This document shows positions 54,382 to 63,469 of a stretch of DNA of 64,000 nucleotides, piece after piece; the stretch's first letter is position 1; each line of letters starts with the position of its first letter. The stretch is from Oscillospiraceae bacterium (GTDB lineage: Bacteria; Bacillota; Clostridia; Oscillospirales; Ruminococcaceae). The DNA lies in contig JAAVIC010000020.1 in assembly GCA_014799385.1 (NCBI GenBank), forward strand, positions 62,001 through 126,000, written 5' to 3'. Position numbers and translations under genes: made by a program. Below the pieces are notes generated by a model. It had not been told where the DNA came from. It saw nothing but the letters and a program-made list of their open reading frames with translations, and made no database searches.

Positions 54382-56469
54382 ATGAAAAGAGACGTATCTC
54401 TTGAAATGACGCGTAATATTGGTATCATGGCGCACATAGACGCGGGTAAAACCACCACCACCGAGCGTATTCTGTTCTATACGGGTATTAACCACAAGAT
54501 CGGTGAAACCCATGACGGTGCGTCTACGATGGACTGGATGGATCAGGAAAAGGAGAGAGGTATCACAATTACCTCCGCCGCTACTACCGCGTTCTGGAAA
54601 GACCATAGAATCAATATTATCGATACTCCCGGTCACGTTGACTTCACGGTTGAGGTTCAGCGTTCTCTGAGAGTGCTTGACGGTTCCGTTACCGTATTTT
54701 GCGCGAAGGGCGGCGTTGAGCCGCAGTCCGAGACGGTATGGCGTCAGGCTGATAACTACCACGTTCCCAGAATGGCTTATGTAAATAAGATGGACATTAT
54801 GGGCGCGAATTTCTACAACGTTGTGGATATGATGCACGACAGACTGAAGTGCAACGCTGTGCCTATTCAGCTTCCTATCGGAGCTGAGGCAGATTTCAAG
54901 GGCATTATCGACCTGATTGAAATGAATGCGGACGTATACTATGACGATCTCGGTAAGGATATGCGCGTGGAGGAGATCCCCGCGGATATGAAGGAAAAAG
55001 CCGAGGAATACAGAGCTAATCTGCTCGAAAAGGTCGCGGAGCTTGATGACGAGCTGATGGAGCGTTACCTCGAAAACGAGGGTTCGGACTTCACCGTTGA
55101 GGAAATCAAGAAGGCTATCCGCAAAGGTACGATCGAGAACAAGTTCGTTCCCGTTATCTGTGGTACTTCTTACAGAAACAAGGGCGTTCAGAAGCTTCTT
55201 GACGCAGTTGTTGACTATATGCCGTCTCCCTTGGATATTGCGTCCATCAAGGGCGTAAACCCCAACACCGAAGAGGAAGAGGAGCGTCACGCGGGCGATG
55301 ACCAGCCGTTCTCGGCTTTGGCATTCAAAATCGCCACCGACCCGTTCGTTGGTAAGCTCTGCTTCTTTAGAGTTTATTCGGGTTACGTTGAGGCGGGTAC
55401 TACCGTGCTCAACTCCACCAAGGACAAGAACGAGCGTATGGGACGTATTCTCCAGATGCACTCCAACCACAGACAGGACATCGAGGCTTGCCCGTGCGGA
55501 GATATTGCAGCGGTTGTCGGCACTAAGTACACCACTACCGGTGATACTTTCTGCGATCCCGCTCATCCGATCATTCTGGAGTCGATGGACTTCCCCGAGC
55601 CTGTAATCGACCTCGCTATCGAGCCGAAGACCAAGGCTGGTCAGGAGAAGATGGCAATCGCTCTTGCAAAGCTTGCCGAAGAGGATCCGACCTTCAAGAC
55701 CTGGACAAACCAGGAGACAGGTCAGACCATCATCGCGGGTATGGGCGAGCTTCACCTCGAAATCATCGTGGACAGACTGCTCCGCGAGTTCAAGGTTGAG
55801 GCAAACGTTGGCGCGCCGCAGGTTGCTTATAAGGAAACCATTACCGGCAACGCGGACGTTGACGAGAAGTACAAGCGTCAGTCGGGTGGTTCGGGTCAGT
55901 ACGGTCACGTAAAGATCCGTGTATCCCCGAACGAGAGCGGCAAGGGCTACGAGTTCGTAAATGCCGTTGTCGGAGGCTCTATCCCCAAGGAGTTTATCCC
56001 GGCGGTTGACCAGGGTATCCAGGGCGCGCTGAACGCGGGTGTTCTTGCGGGTTATCCCGTTGTTGACGTCAAGGTTGAGCTGTACGACGGTTCTTACCAC
56101 GAAGTCGACTCGTCCGAAATGGCGTTTAAGATCGCAGGTTCGATGGCAATCAAGGAAGCCCTCAGACAGGCACACTCCGTAATTCTCGAGCCGATTATGA
56201 AGGTTGTTGTTGTATCTCCGTCCGACTATACCGGTACGGTTATCGGCGACCTCACTTCCCGCCGCGGTCAGATTCAGGGTCAGGAATCCCGCAACGGCAC
56301 AGAGCAGGTAACTGCACTCGTTCCGCTGTCCGAGATGTTCGGCTACTCCAACGACCTCCGCTCCAAGACTCAGGGACGCGGTCAGTACGTTATGGAGCCG
56401 CACAGCTATATCGAGGTTCCCAAGAACATCGCCGAGAACATTATGTCTAAACGCAAGCAGAACGATTAA
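54382..56469 (+). CDS. fusA: Translation elongation factor G
   Basis: 695 residues. G1 [15 protein letters not shown], switch [26 protein letters not shown], and [10 protein letters not shown]. Catalyses ribosome translocation. ATG 54382 after CGGAGGA; an upstream TTG at 54361 is before the ribosome site. Normal length. tuf is separate with its own promoter. Confidence 0.98.
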   Translation: MKRDVSLEMTRNIGIMAHIDAGKTTTTERILFYTGINHKIGETHDGASTMDWMDQEKERGITITSAATTAFWKDHRINIIDTPGHVDFTVEVQRSLRVLDGSVTVFCAKGGVEPQSETVWRQADNYHVPRMAYVNKMDIMGANFYNVVDMMHDRLKCNAVPIQLPIGAEADFKGIIDLIEMNADVYYDDLGKDMRVEEIPADMKEKAEEYRANLLEKVAELDDELMERYLENEGSDFTVEEIKKAIRKGTIENKFVPVICGTSYRNKGVQKLLDAVVDYMPSPLDIASIKGVNPNTEEEEERHAGDDQPFSALAFKIATDPFVGKLCFFRVYSGYVEAGTTVLNSTKDKNERMGRILQMHSNHRQDIEACPCGDIAAVVGTKYTTTGDTFCDPAHPIILESMDFPEPVIDLAIEPKTKAGQEKMAIALAKLAEEDPTFKTWTNQETGQTIIAGMGELHLEIIVDRLLREFKVEANVGAPQVAYKETITGNADVDEKYKRQSGGSGQYGHVKIRVSPNESGKGYEFVNAVVGGSIPKEFIPAVDQGIQGALNAGVLAGYPVVDVKVELYDGSYHEVDSSEMAFKIAGSMAIKEALRQAHSVILEPIMKVVVVSPSDYTGTVIGDLTSRRGQIQGQESRNGTEQVTALVPLSEMFGYSNDLRSKTQGRGQYVMEPHSYIEVPKNIAENIMSKRKQND

Positions 56470-56556
56470 TTGATTCGTTTGAAGTAGATTGCGCTTGCGT
56501 TACGCAAGCTGAATGACTAATGTTCGGCATGAACAGAAAAAATTTACCAAAAGTAC

Positions 56557-56585
56557 TTGATTTTTCGAGGAAAATATGGTAAAAT
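56557..56585 (+). promoter_or_regulatory. Sigma-A-type promoter for tuf
   Basis: TTGATT (56557-56562), 17-nt spacer, TAAAAT (56580-56585), in the 172-nt fusA-tuf gap. Confidence 0.75.
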
Positions 56586-56641
56586 AATATTAACAACATT
56601 TTTGAAGGCTTAAAGCCTTTGTGAATAAGGAGGAAATACCA

Positions 56642-57877
56642 ATGGCTAAGGAAAAATATAATTCCAGCAAACCCCACGTAAACGTCGGTACTATCGGTCA
56701 CGTAGACCACGGCAAGACCACCCTTACCGCAGCTATCACCAAGTGGCTCGCACTCAAGGGTCAGGCTAAGTTCGAGGCTTATGACATGATCGATAAGGCT
56801 CCCGAGGAGAGAGAGCGTGGTATCACGATCAATACCGCACACGTTGAGTATGAGACCGATGCGCGTCACTACGCTCACGTTGACTGCCCCGGCCACGCGG
56901 ACTATATCAAGAACATGATTACCGGTGCGGCTCAGATGGACGGCGCTATCCTCGTTGTTGCAGGTACTGACGGTCCTATGGCTCAGACCAAGGAGCACAT
57001 TCTGCTCGGTCGTCAGGTAGGCGTTCCCGCTATGGTCGTATTTGTAAACAAGTGCGATGACGCAGGCGAGTATGACGCTGCTACCGGCGAGTACAAGGAT
57101 CCCGATGGTATGCTGGAGCTCGTTGAGATGGATATCCGCGAGGAGCTTTCTAAGAATGAGTTCCCCGGCGATGACATTCCCGTTATCTTCGGTTCTGCTA
57201 AGGTTGCTCTGGATTCCGATTCTAAGGATCCCGACGCTCCCGAGTATCAGTGCATCAAGAAGCTGATGGAGGCGGTTGACAGCTATATTCCCGCTCCTGA
57301 GAGAGATGAGGCTAAGCCGTTCCTGATGCCTGTTGAGGATACTATGACCATTTCCGGTCGTGGTACTGTTGCTACCGGTCGTGTAGAGCGTGGCGTTGCT
57401 AAGGTTGGCGATACCGTAGAGATCACTGGTCTCGTTGAAGAGCCGAAGTCTACCGTTATCACCGGTCTTGAGATGTTCCACAAGTCTCTTGACGAGGCTA
57501 TTGCGGGTTACAACATCGGTGCGCTGCTCCGTGGTGTTACACGTGACGATATCGAGCGTGGTCAGGTTCTCTGCAAGCCCGGTTCGATTCACCCGCACAC
57601 CAAGTTCACCGGTCAGGTTTACGTACTCAAGAAGGAAGAGGGCGGTCGTCACACCGCGTTCGTTTCCAACTATCGTCCGCAGTTCTTCTTCAGAACCACT
57701 GACGTTACCGGCGTAATCACCCTGCCCCCCGAGAAGGAGATGTGCATGCCCGGCGATAATGTTGTAATGGACGTTGAGCTGATCACTCCTATCGCAATCG
57801 AGGAAGGTCTGCGTTTCGCTATTCGCGAGGGTGGACACACCGTAGGTTCGGGCGTTGTTACCAAGATTAACGCTTAA
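56642..57877 (+). CDS. tuf: Translation elongation factor Tu
   Basis: 411 residues, start ATG 56642 after [25 protein letters not shown] and NKCD are intact. It is about 14 residues longer than usual: after NKCD the sequence reads [17 protein letters not shown] before LELVEM, an extra of about 11 residues in the G domain, with a smaller addition ([13 protein letters not shown]) soon after. Codon use is highly biased, as expected. A GCAA-loop terminator follows. I see one tuf copy here. Confidence 0.97.
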   Translation: MAKEKYNSSKPHVNVGTIGHVDHGKTTLTAAITKWLALKGQAKFEAYDMIDKAPEERERGITINTAHVEYETDARHYAHVDCPGHADYIKNMITGAAQMDGAILVVAGTDGPMAQTKEHILLGRQVGVPAMVVFVNKCDDAGEYDAATGEYKDPDGMLELVEMDIREELSKNEFPGDDIPVIFGSAKVALDSDSKDPDAPEYQCIKKLMEAVDSYIPAPERDEAKPFLMPVEDTMTISGRGTVATGRVERGVAKVGDTVEITGLVEEPKSTVITGLEMFHKSLDEAIAGYNIGALLRGVTRDDIERGQVLCKPGSIHPHTKFTGQVYVLKKEEGGRHTAFVSNYRPQFFFRTTDVTGVITLPPEKEMCMPGDNVVMDVELITPIAIEEGLRFAIREGGHTVGSGVVTKINA

Positions 57878-57896
57878 TTTAGCCGAATAAAAACTA

Positions 57897-57927
57897 ACCG
57901 CCGTTCGCAAGAGCGGCGGTTTTTTTA
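57897..57927 (+). terminator. Intrinsic terminator after tuf
   Basis: ACCGCCGTTC (57897-57906) and GAGCGGCGGT (57911-57920) with a GCAA tetraloop, then a T-run to 57927. Confidence 0.92.
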
Positions 57928-57928
57928 A

Positions 57929-57970
57929 GAGCCTGTTCGGTATCTCGCCGTGCGTATATCGAACAGGCTC
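57929..57970 (+). promoter_or_regulatory. Hairpin directly before the cca ribosome site
   Basis: GAGCCTGTTCG (57929-57939) and CGAACAGGCTC (57960-57970) form an 11-bp stem; GAAGGGGTG starts right after it, 6 nt before ATG. The architecture is like the GCAAAT elements but the arms are unrelated. Confidence 0.55.
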
Positions 57971-57984
57971 GAAGGGGTGATTAA

Positions 57985-59310
57985 ATGGAACTTCCGTTCC
58001 AAATTTGTGAGATCCTGGAAAGGCTTGAATCAGCCGGATATTCAGCGTATGTGGTGGGCGGGTGCGTCCGTGACGCGGAAATGGGGACAGAGCCGCACGA
58101 TTTCGACATTACGACCGCTGCTCCGCCGCGCGAGGTGGAGCGTGTGTTCGCGGACTGCCGCGTTATTGAAACGGGGATAAAGCATGGGACGGTGACAGTG
58201 CTGTACAAGGGTATTGGCGTCGAAATCACGACATTCCGCGTTGACGGCGAGTATGCCGACAGTCGCCATCCAAGCTCCGTCAGCTTTTCTGCTCGAATCG
58301 AGGACGATCTCGCGCGGCGCGACTTCACAATGAATGCGATTGCGTTCAGTCCGCGGCGCGGAACAGTCGACCCGTTCGGTGGAAGAGAGGACATCGGGCG
58401 CGGTGTAATCCGCTGTGTGGGCGAACCGTGCAAACGTTTTTCCGAGGATGCGCTGCGGATTCTGCGCGCACTGAGATTCGCGTCTGTGTGCGGGTTTGCG
58501 GTGGACGGTCCCACATCGGAAGCGGCGCGCAATCTCCGAGCGAATCTTCATCGCGTATCCGCGGAGCGTATTTTTGTGGAACTGAAGCGGCTTTTGTGCG
58601 GTGAGTCGGTAAAGCAAGTGATGTTATCATTCCCCGAGATTTTTGCGGAGATAATCCCGCCGATTGGCTTGCAGATCGGGTACGATCAGAACAGCCGCTT
58701 CCACGATTCCACACTGTATGAGCACACCGCGCGCGCCGTAGAGTCCGCGCCGTCAAATCCCGTGATGCGGCTTGCAATGCTGTTTCACGACACGGGAAAG
58801 CCGTTTTGCCGCTCCACAGATGAGGACGGAGTATCGCATTATTACGGTCACGCGGAGCGCAGTGCGCAAATCGCCGAGGAGCAGCTCCGCATTTTGAAGT
58901 GCGACAATGAAACCTGCCTGCGAGTGGTGGAAATCGTGCGTTTTCACGATTTACCACTCCAAGACAGCAAGCGATTCATCAATCGGCAGCTTTCCAAACA
59001 CGGCGCGGTGCTTTCGGACATAATTTTAGCCCATATCGCGGACGACTCCGCGAAGACTCCCGAGGCGCGGGAGCGAATCCCGAAGTGGCGGCAAATCTTC
59101 GCGCTCACCGAGGAAGTCGCAGCGCAGCACCCGTGTCTGACCACGCGCGATTTGGCAATAGGCGGACGCGACCTTATGGAGCTAATGCCGCCATCGCCGC
59201 GAATGGGGGAGATTCTGCGCAGTTTGCTTGCCGAGGTGATTGACGGCACACTCCCAAATGAGCGTGAGCCTCTGTTGATTCGTGCAAGGGAGCTTGCCAA
59301 TAATTTGTAA
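57985..59310 (+). CDS. cca: CCA tRNA nucleotidyltransferase with HD domain
   Basis: 441 residues. Class II nucleotidyltransferase head: VVGGCVRDAEMGTEPHDFDI, then RVDGEYADSRHP and RRDFTMNAIAF, and a later HD phosphohydrolase part with AMLFHDTGKP (about 268-277). It adds CCA to tRNA 3' ends. Start ATG 57985 after GGGGTG. Followed by a LacI-type regulator with own promoter. Confidence 0.93.
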   Translation: MELPFQICEILERLESAGYSAYVVGGCVRDAEMGTEPHDFDITTAAPPREVERVFADCRVIETGIKHGTVTVLYKGIGVEITTFRVDGEYADSRHPSSVSFSARIEDDLARRDFTMNAIAFSPRRGTVDPFGGREDIGRGVIRCVGEPCKRFSEDALRILRALRFASVCGFAVDGPTSEAARNLRANLHRVSAERIFVELKRLLCGESVKQVMLSFPEIFAEIIPPIGLQIGYDQNSRFHDSTLYEHTARAVESAPSNPVMRLAMLFHDTGKPFCRSTDEDGVSHYYGHAERSAQIAEEQLRILKCDNETCLRVVEIVRFHDLPLQDSKRFINRQLSKHGAVLSDIILAHIADDSAKTPEARERIPKWRQIFALTEEVAAQHPCLTTRDLAIGGRDLMELMPPSPRMGEILRSLLAEVIDGTLPNEREPLLIRARELANNL

Positions 59311-59349
59311 TTTTCAAATTTACACGTGATTTTTTGTGCAAATTGCCTA

Positions 59350-59378
59350 TTGAAAACCCGATAAAATTGTTGTATTAT
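59350..59378 (+). promoter_or_regulatory. Sigma-A-type promoter for the LacI-type regulator
   Basis: TTGAAA (59350-59355), 17-nt spacer, TATTAT (59373-59378). Confidence 0.65.
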
Positions 59379-59439
59379 ATGTATATGAAACAAAAATCGG
59401 CAATAGTTTTGTGGTTGAATACACCATGAGGTGATTTGT

Positions 59440-60444
59440 ATGAACAATCCGAATATAACTATTAAGGACGTTGCAAAAGCGGCGAATGTTTCGGTTGCGA
59501 CCGTTTCCCGTGTGCTGAATAACAAGAAAAATGTATCAGAGGAAGCCATCCACGCGGTGAATCACGCAGTTGAGGAGCTTGGGTACAGCCCGAACTTCAT
59601 CAATCATGATCTTCACAAAGCCATTACGGGACGGATTCTCGCTTTGATTTGCGATCCTGAGCCAAAAAGCCGAATCGAACTTTTGCGTGGAATGCAAAAC
59701 GCGGCGACAGCGGCGAAATACAACTTGCTTATATCGTCCACCGGTGGTGATGTCGAGTTGGAATCGCGTCTGCTGACTATGGCGGCGGCGCGTGTGGTGG
59801 ACTGCACAGTGCTGATTTCTCCGCAGCTTGACAACAAAACGCTGGTAGAGTTCTCGCGGCGATGCAGATTGGCGCTATGTCCAAAGTGCACCGATGTCGC
59901 CAAAGTTCTCAATGTGACGATTGACAACGAGCGCGCCGCGTTCGATGCGGTAAGCTATCTTATTGGCAAGGGCAGACGGCGAATTGCGATGATAACCTCG
60001 AAAGAGCGCAGCAATACCGTCATAGACCGCGAAAACGGTTATATGCGCGCACTTGAAAAAGCGGGGATTCCGTATGATAGCGAGCTTGTAATAAGCGGCG
60101 ATCTTGATGAGGATTCAGGCGAGCTTGGGTGCGAGATACTGATGAGCCGCCCGCGCCGTCCGAATGCGCTGTTCGCGGTGTCTGATGAGGCTGCGTTCGG
60201 GGCGATGAAATACGCGGGAAGTCACGGGATAACGGTGGGGCGCGATTTGCTGGTATTCGGGTTCGACAATATCCCCGCAAAAGACACGTTGATTCCGAGA
60301 TTGTCTACCGTGGAGCAGCCGTGGGCGCTCCTCGGACGTACGGTAATCGAGAAAATCATCGCGAATCTGCACGAGGAAACATTCGACAGAAACACGTACA
60401 TATTGCCGCACAGCCTGATTCTGCGCGAGTCCACGGGAGATTAG
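59440..60444 (+). CDS. LacI-family transcriptional regulator
   Basis: 334 residues: N-terminal HTH ITIKDVAKAANVSVATVSRV with hinge LGYSPNF, then a periplasmic-binding-like effector domain (GMQNAATAAKYNLLISSTGG; RPNALFAVSDEAAFGAMKYA). ATG 59440 is preferred (GAGGTGA 5 nt upstream); GTG at 59431 overlaps that site. Probably senses a sugar; no transporter genes are nearby, though hprK and glucokinase lie 2-3 kb downstream. Confidence 0.9.
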   Translation: MNNPNITIKDVAKAANVSVATVSRVLNNKKNVSEEAIHAVNHAVEELGYSPNFINHDLHKAITGRILALICDPEPKSRIELLRGMQNAATAAKYNLLISSTGGDVELESRLLTMAAARVVDCTVLISPQLDNKTLVEFSRRCRLALCPKCTDVAKVLNVTIDNERAAFDAVSYLIGKGRRRIAMITSKERSNTVIDRENGYMRALEKAGIPYDSELVISGDLDEDSGELGCEILMSRPRRPNALFAVSDEAAFGAMKYAGSHGITVGRDLLVFGFDNIPAKDTLIPRLSTVEQPWALLGRTVIEKIIANLHEETFDRNTYILPHSLILRESTGD

Positions 60445-60478
60445 TGTTGGGTAAAGATTACACTTAGGGGGTTAACGG

Positions 60479-60585
60479 AAATCCAAAAAGAGTCAAAAAT
60501 CTCGAAGAGAATTTTGACCGGTTCCCGAACGTTGGCGAAGCGCAGCGGAGCCTAAGCGTTCGGGAATTTTGGATTTTTTTAAGAT
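60479..60585 (+). repeat. Diverged leader-element copy before the gene at 60586
   Basis: AAATCCAAAA (60479-60488) and TTTTGGATTT (60567-60576) pair, with inner hairpins GTCAAAA...TTTTGAC and TTCCCGAACG/CGTTCGGGAA. GC of the left end is changed to GG and the ribosome site after the right arm (TTAAGATATG) is missing. Confidence 0.55.
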
Positions 60586-61248
60586 ATGAATAATATTAAA
60601 AAATACAATTTTATTACTGATGAGGATTTGGTAAAGCCGAATTATGACCTTGCCAAATATCCGTATAAAGTCCGTGTGGTATTTGAGCGTTCCGGGAATA
60701 TTATCATTCTCGGAATGGTGAACGACTATGTTTATTGGGCGTCTTATACCAACGTTGAGGATACGGAGATAAACGCTGCGATTTTCAATGAAATTACGCG
60801 CAAGGATTTGTCGCGTATCTCGGATGAGTATACACTCATTCCCAAGATTGAGATGGATTGGGACGACTATCACTATCTTTTAGCGGAGGAGGTTTCACCG
60901 CGCGAGGACGGCGGATTTGATACTCCGTTCGGTCACGGATATTCGGCGGAGGGGGAAAAATGCGGAAAATGGTTTGCCGCTGATTTGCGCCGACATCTTG
61001 ACCATATGCGGGAGTTGTGCAAGACCCGCGAACAGGACGGTTTGTATGCCGGAATACTTGGAAAGTACCTCAAGCAGCTAGAAAAGCTCACTTGGGAGGA
61101 CTATGGCGATGAAAGCTCGATACGCTCGATAATCAGGAGCGAGAGGTATCTGGTGCTGAGCGACAACGAGGCGATCCGCGGTGTGTATATCGAGTGTGCG
61201 CGCCGTCTGAAATCAATTTACTGCGAGTATATGGATCATATGCATTAA
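60586..61248 (+). CDS. Hypothetical soluble protein
   Basis: 220 residues, acidic, no recognised domain; DYVYWASYTNVEDTEINAA in the first half and helices with RRHLDHMRELCKTREQDG in the second. No signal peptide or membrane helix. ATG 60586 has no Shine-Dalgarno: the leader element that should carry it ends TTAAGATATG. It may therefore be poorly translated. Its stop overlaps the stop of the converging spoIIR by 4 nt. Confidence 0.5.
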   Translation: MNNIKKYNFITDEDLVKPNYDLAKYPYKVRVVFERSGNIIILGMVNDYVYWASYTNVEDTEINAAIFNEITRKDLSRISDEYTLIPKIEMDWDDYHYLLAEEVSPREDGGFDTPFGHGYSAEGEKCGKWFAADLRRHLDHMRELCKTREQDGLYAGILGKYLKQLEKLTWEDYGDESSIRSIIRSERYLVLSDNEAIRGVYIECARRLKSIYCEYMDHMH

Positions 61249-61838
61249 CCGAAAATGCTCTGAAACCATTCAAATACAGCGAATTTAACCGTGATTTTTT
61301 GCGGTTTGCCGAAAGCGTCCAGTACGTTTTCGGCATTTTCGTCTGCGGAAATCGGCTCGGAAACCGCCGGAAGACAGAGCTGCGGGAAAATCACGCACCA
61401 CCAATTATGTCCCTCGCCGCTGCCCAGTGTGATTCGCAGGGCGCGGTATTCGCCTGCGGGGAGGATAAGGCGGTCATACTCGCGCGTGGTGAAGTACATC
61501 GTGGTAAGTTCCGCCTTCGCTCCGTAGGAGAATCCATTGTCGAGGAGAAATTCCGTGCATTCGCGTTCGATTTCGGGAATCAGCTCCTCGGCGCGTCTCT
61601 CGGCAATTTCAAGCGTTCCGCAGTCGGAAAGCTCGCCGCCGAACCTCTCCAGAACGAAATCACGGAGAGAGAGCTTTATTTGCTGATCCTCTTCGCTGTC
61701 CGAATTTGCGGGAATATGCAGCCTCAGAACCTCTTTTGTTACATCGCCGCACCGATTCGCGAACACCTGAAAGCTCCCGAATGCAGCCGAGAACAGGATT
61801 CCCAGAACCAAAACCGATATTGTAAGTATGTTTTTCAT
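61245..61838 (-). CDS. spoIIR: Stage II sporulation protein R
   Basis: 197 residues: N-terminal membrane anchor/signal (NILTISVLVLGILFSAAFG) and the SpoIIR core EVLRLHIPANSDSEEDQQIKL followed later by LPAGEYRALRITLGSGEGHNWWCVIFPQLC. SpoIIR is the forespore signal that activates SpoIIGA and then sigma-E in the mother cell. GGAGAG is 8 nt before the ATG. It tells that the host can sporulate. Confidence 0.92.
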   Translation of the reverse strand: MKNILTISVLVLGILFSAAFGSFQVFANRCGDVTKEVLRLHIPANSDSEEDQQIKLSLRDFVLERFGGELSDCGTLEIAERRAEELIPEIERECTEFLLDNGFSYGAKAELTTMYFTTREYDRLILPAGEYRALRITLGSGEGHNWWCVIFPQLCLPAVSEPISADENAENVLDAFGKPQKITVKFAVFEWFQSIFG

Positions 61839-61923
61839 AATGTACTCTCCTTGATGTCAATAATTAGTTAATGGTTTGCTGCTGACATTATTGGAATATT
61901 TGTGGAATTTATTCAAAAAACCC

Positions 61924-61952
61924 TTGAAAAATCCAAAAAAATGGTGTATAAT
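61924..61952 (+). promoter_or_regulatory. Sigma-A-type promoter for the hprK operon
   Basis: TTGAAA (61924-61929), 17-nt spacer, TATAAT (61947-61952). Confidence 0.8.
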
Positions 61953-62001
61953 TAATATAAATGAATTTATTCGAGCATTGCGCTTGGGAAAGGACGTTAC
62001 T

Positions 62002-62973
62002 ATGCCGCTTGAAGAGATTAGCCGGGAGTTTTCATTCCCGCTTAAGAAGATGATTGAGGAAATGAAATTAGAGGTGCTGTATATGCCCGAAAACGGCGAG
62101 AACTCGCTCATTTCCAACAACGATACAAACCGCCCCGGATTGCAGCTTGCGGGCTTTTATGACTATTTTGACAACAAGCGTGTTCAGGTGTTGGGCAAGA
62201 TGGAACACGCGTATTTGCAGGGTCTGGATTCCGATACGCGCAGAAAGCGTATCGAGGATCTGTTGTCTTATCGTTTCCCCGCGTTGGTTATTACACGCAG
62301 TCTGGACGTGTTCCCGGAGCTGATGGAACAATCGCCGAACTATGAGATCCCGATTCTCCGCACGGACGAGAGTACTACGGTGTTTATTTCCAAGCTGATG
62401 GCGTTCCTGAATTTACAGCTTGCGCCGAGAATAACCCGCCACGGTGTTTTGATTGAGATTTACGGCGAGGGCGTGATGATTATGGGCGAAAGCGGAGTCG
62501 GTAAAAGCGAGACCGCCGTGGAGCTTGTAAAGCGCGGACACCGCCTTATCGCGGACGACGCGGTGGAGATTCGCAAGGCATCGAACATCACGTTGGTAGG
62601 CTCCTCGCCCGATAATATCCGCCACTTCTTGGAGCTGCGCGGAATTGGTATTGTAAACGCGCGCCAATTGTTCGGTATCGGCGCGGTCAAGACCTCCGAA
62701 AAGATCGATATGGTGGTCGAGATGGAGCTGTGGAATCCCGAAAAGACCTACGACAGAATGGGCGTGGATACGCATTTTATGACGATTCTCGGAGTTAAAG
62801 TGCCGCTGTTGAATATCCCTGTTAAACCCGGACGTAACCTCGCGGTTATTCTTGAGGTAGCGGCGATGAACAACCGTCAGAAGAAGATGGGATACAACGC
62901 GGCTAAGGATCTGCTCCGTCAGCTCGGTATGGATTCCGATGTCGAGGAGATTATGTCCGATTTGAATTTGTAA
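62002..62973 (+). CDS. hprK: HPr kinase/phosphorylase
   Basis: 323 residues. P-loop MGESGVGKSETAVELVKRGH (GESGVGKS at 162-169), HGVLIEIYG, ELRGIGIVNARQLFGIGAVK and the C-terminal PVKPGRNLAVILEVAAMN are HprK marks. It phosphorylates HPr on Ser to signal carbon catabolite repression. ATG 62002 follows AAAGGACG; the longer ORF begins in the promoter. The next gene follows after 1 nt. Confidence 0.94.
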   Translation: MPLEEISREFSFPLKKMIEEMKLEVLYMPENGENSLISNNDTNRPGLQLAGFYDYFDNKRVQVLGKMEHAYLQGLDSDTRRKRIEDLLSYRFPALVITRSLDVFPELMEQSPNYEIPILRTDESTTVFISKLMAFLNLQLAPRITRHGVLIEIYGEGVMIMGESGVGKSETAVELVKRGHRLIADDAVEIRKASNITLVGSSPDNIRHFLELRGIGIVNARQLFGIGAVKTSEKIDMVVEMELWNPEKTYDRMGVDTHFMTILGVKVPLLNIPVKPGRNLAVILEVAAMNNRQKKMGYNAAKDLLRQLGMDSDVEEIMSDLNL

Positions 62974-62974
62974 T

Positions 62975-63469
62975 ATGTACGGGGTGGTTTTCGCGGGTTT
63001 TGACGGAACGGATAACTCCGCGCGGCTTCTGGTAGAACGGGTTTCCGCTCCATGCCGCAAGGTTATTATGCCGAACGACATCGCCCTCTCCGCGGTTTTA
63101 ATGCGCGAGGAGATTGCCCGAGATCCCTCACTGGTGATAATGACGGGACAGAAGCCGTCCATTCGCTCAAAGATAGCAGTGGAGCGTTTTGCGAGAGCCG
63201 AGTACGGTATCCTCCAAACGAGCGTTGACTGCGGCATGGTAGTGAGTTTTTTTAATGAAAACGGCTATGACGCGTATCTGTCGTCGGGTGCAGGAAACTC
63301 ATACTGCAACGCGGTTTACGCAGAGGTGTTAAAAATATACCCGCGTGGGCTGTTTCTTCATATTCCGACTATGGAAAATATCTCCGTTTTTTGGGAGCTT
63401 GTGAGTGCTTTTAATAGATTTATCGGTGAATTTAAATTTGAACAGGAGAAATTATTATGTACAATGTAG
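62975..63469 (+). CDS. Pyroglutamyl-peptidase-like protein (peptidase C15 family)
   Basis: 164 residues, shorter than the roughly 200-215 of Pcp enzymes. A C15-like triad is visible: E70 in KIAVERFARAE, C111 in SSGAGNSYCNAVYAE and H129 in GLFLHIPTM. The usual N-terminal part is reduced. It may be an active pyroglutamyl peptidase or a relative with another role. Coupled to hprK (1-nt gap), and its last 13 nt overlap the glucokinase start. Confidence 0.7.
   Translation: MYGVVFAGFDGTDNSARLLVERVSAPCRKVIMPNDIALSAVLMREEIARDPSLVIMTGQKPSIRSKIAVERFARAEYGILQTSVDCGMVVSFFNENGYDAYLSSGAGNSYCNAVYAEVLKIYPRGLFLHIPTMENISVFWELVSAFNRFIGEFKFEQEKLLCTM

Noticed and set aside
53824..56403. 859-codon open frame opposite rpsG and fusA, and a similar 487-codon frame opposite tuf
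   Set aside because: Same effect of biased codons in highly expressed genes; no start signals, and it crosses two real genes.
57580..57600. GGTTCGATTC, a tRNA T-arm-like string
   Set aside because: It lies in the tuf coding frame and no acceptor or anticodon stems surround it.
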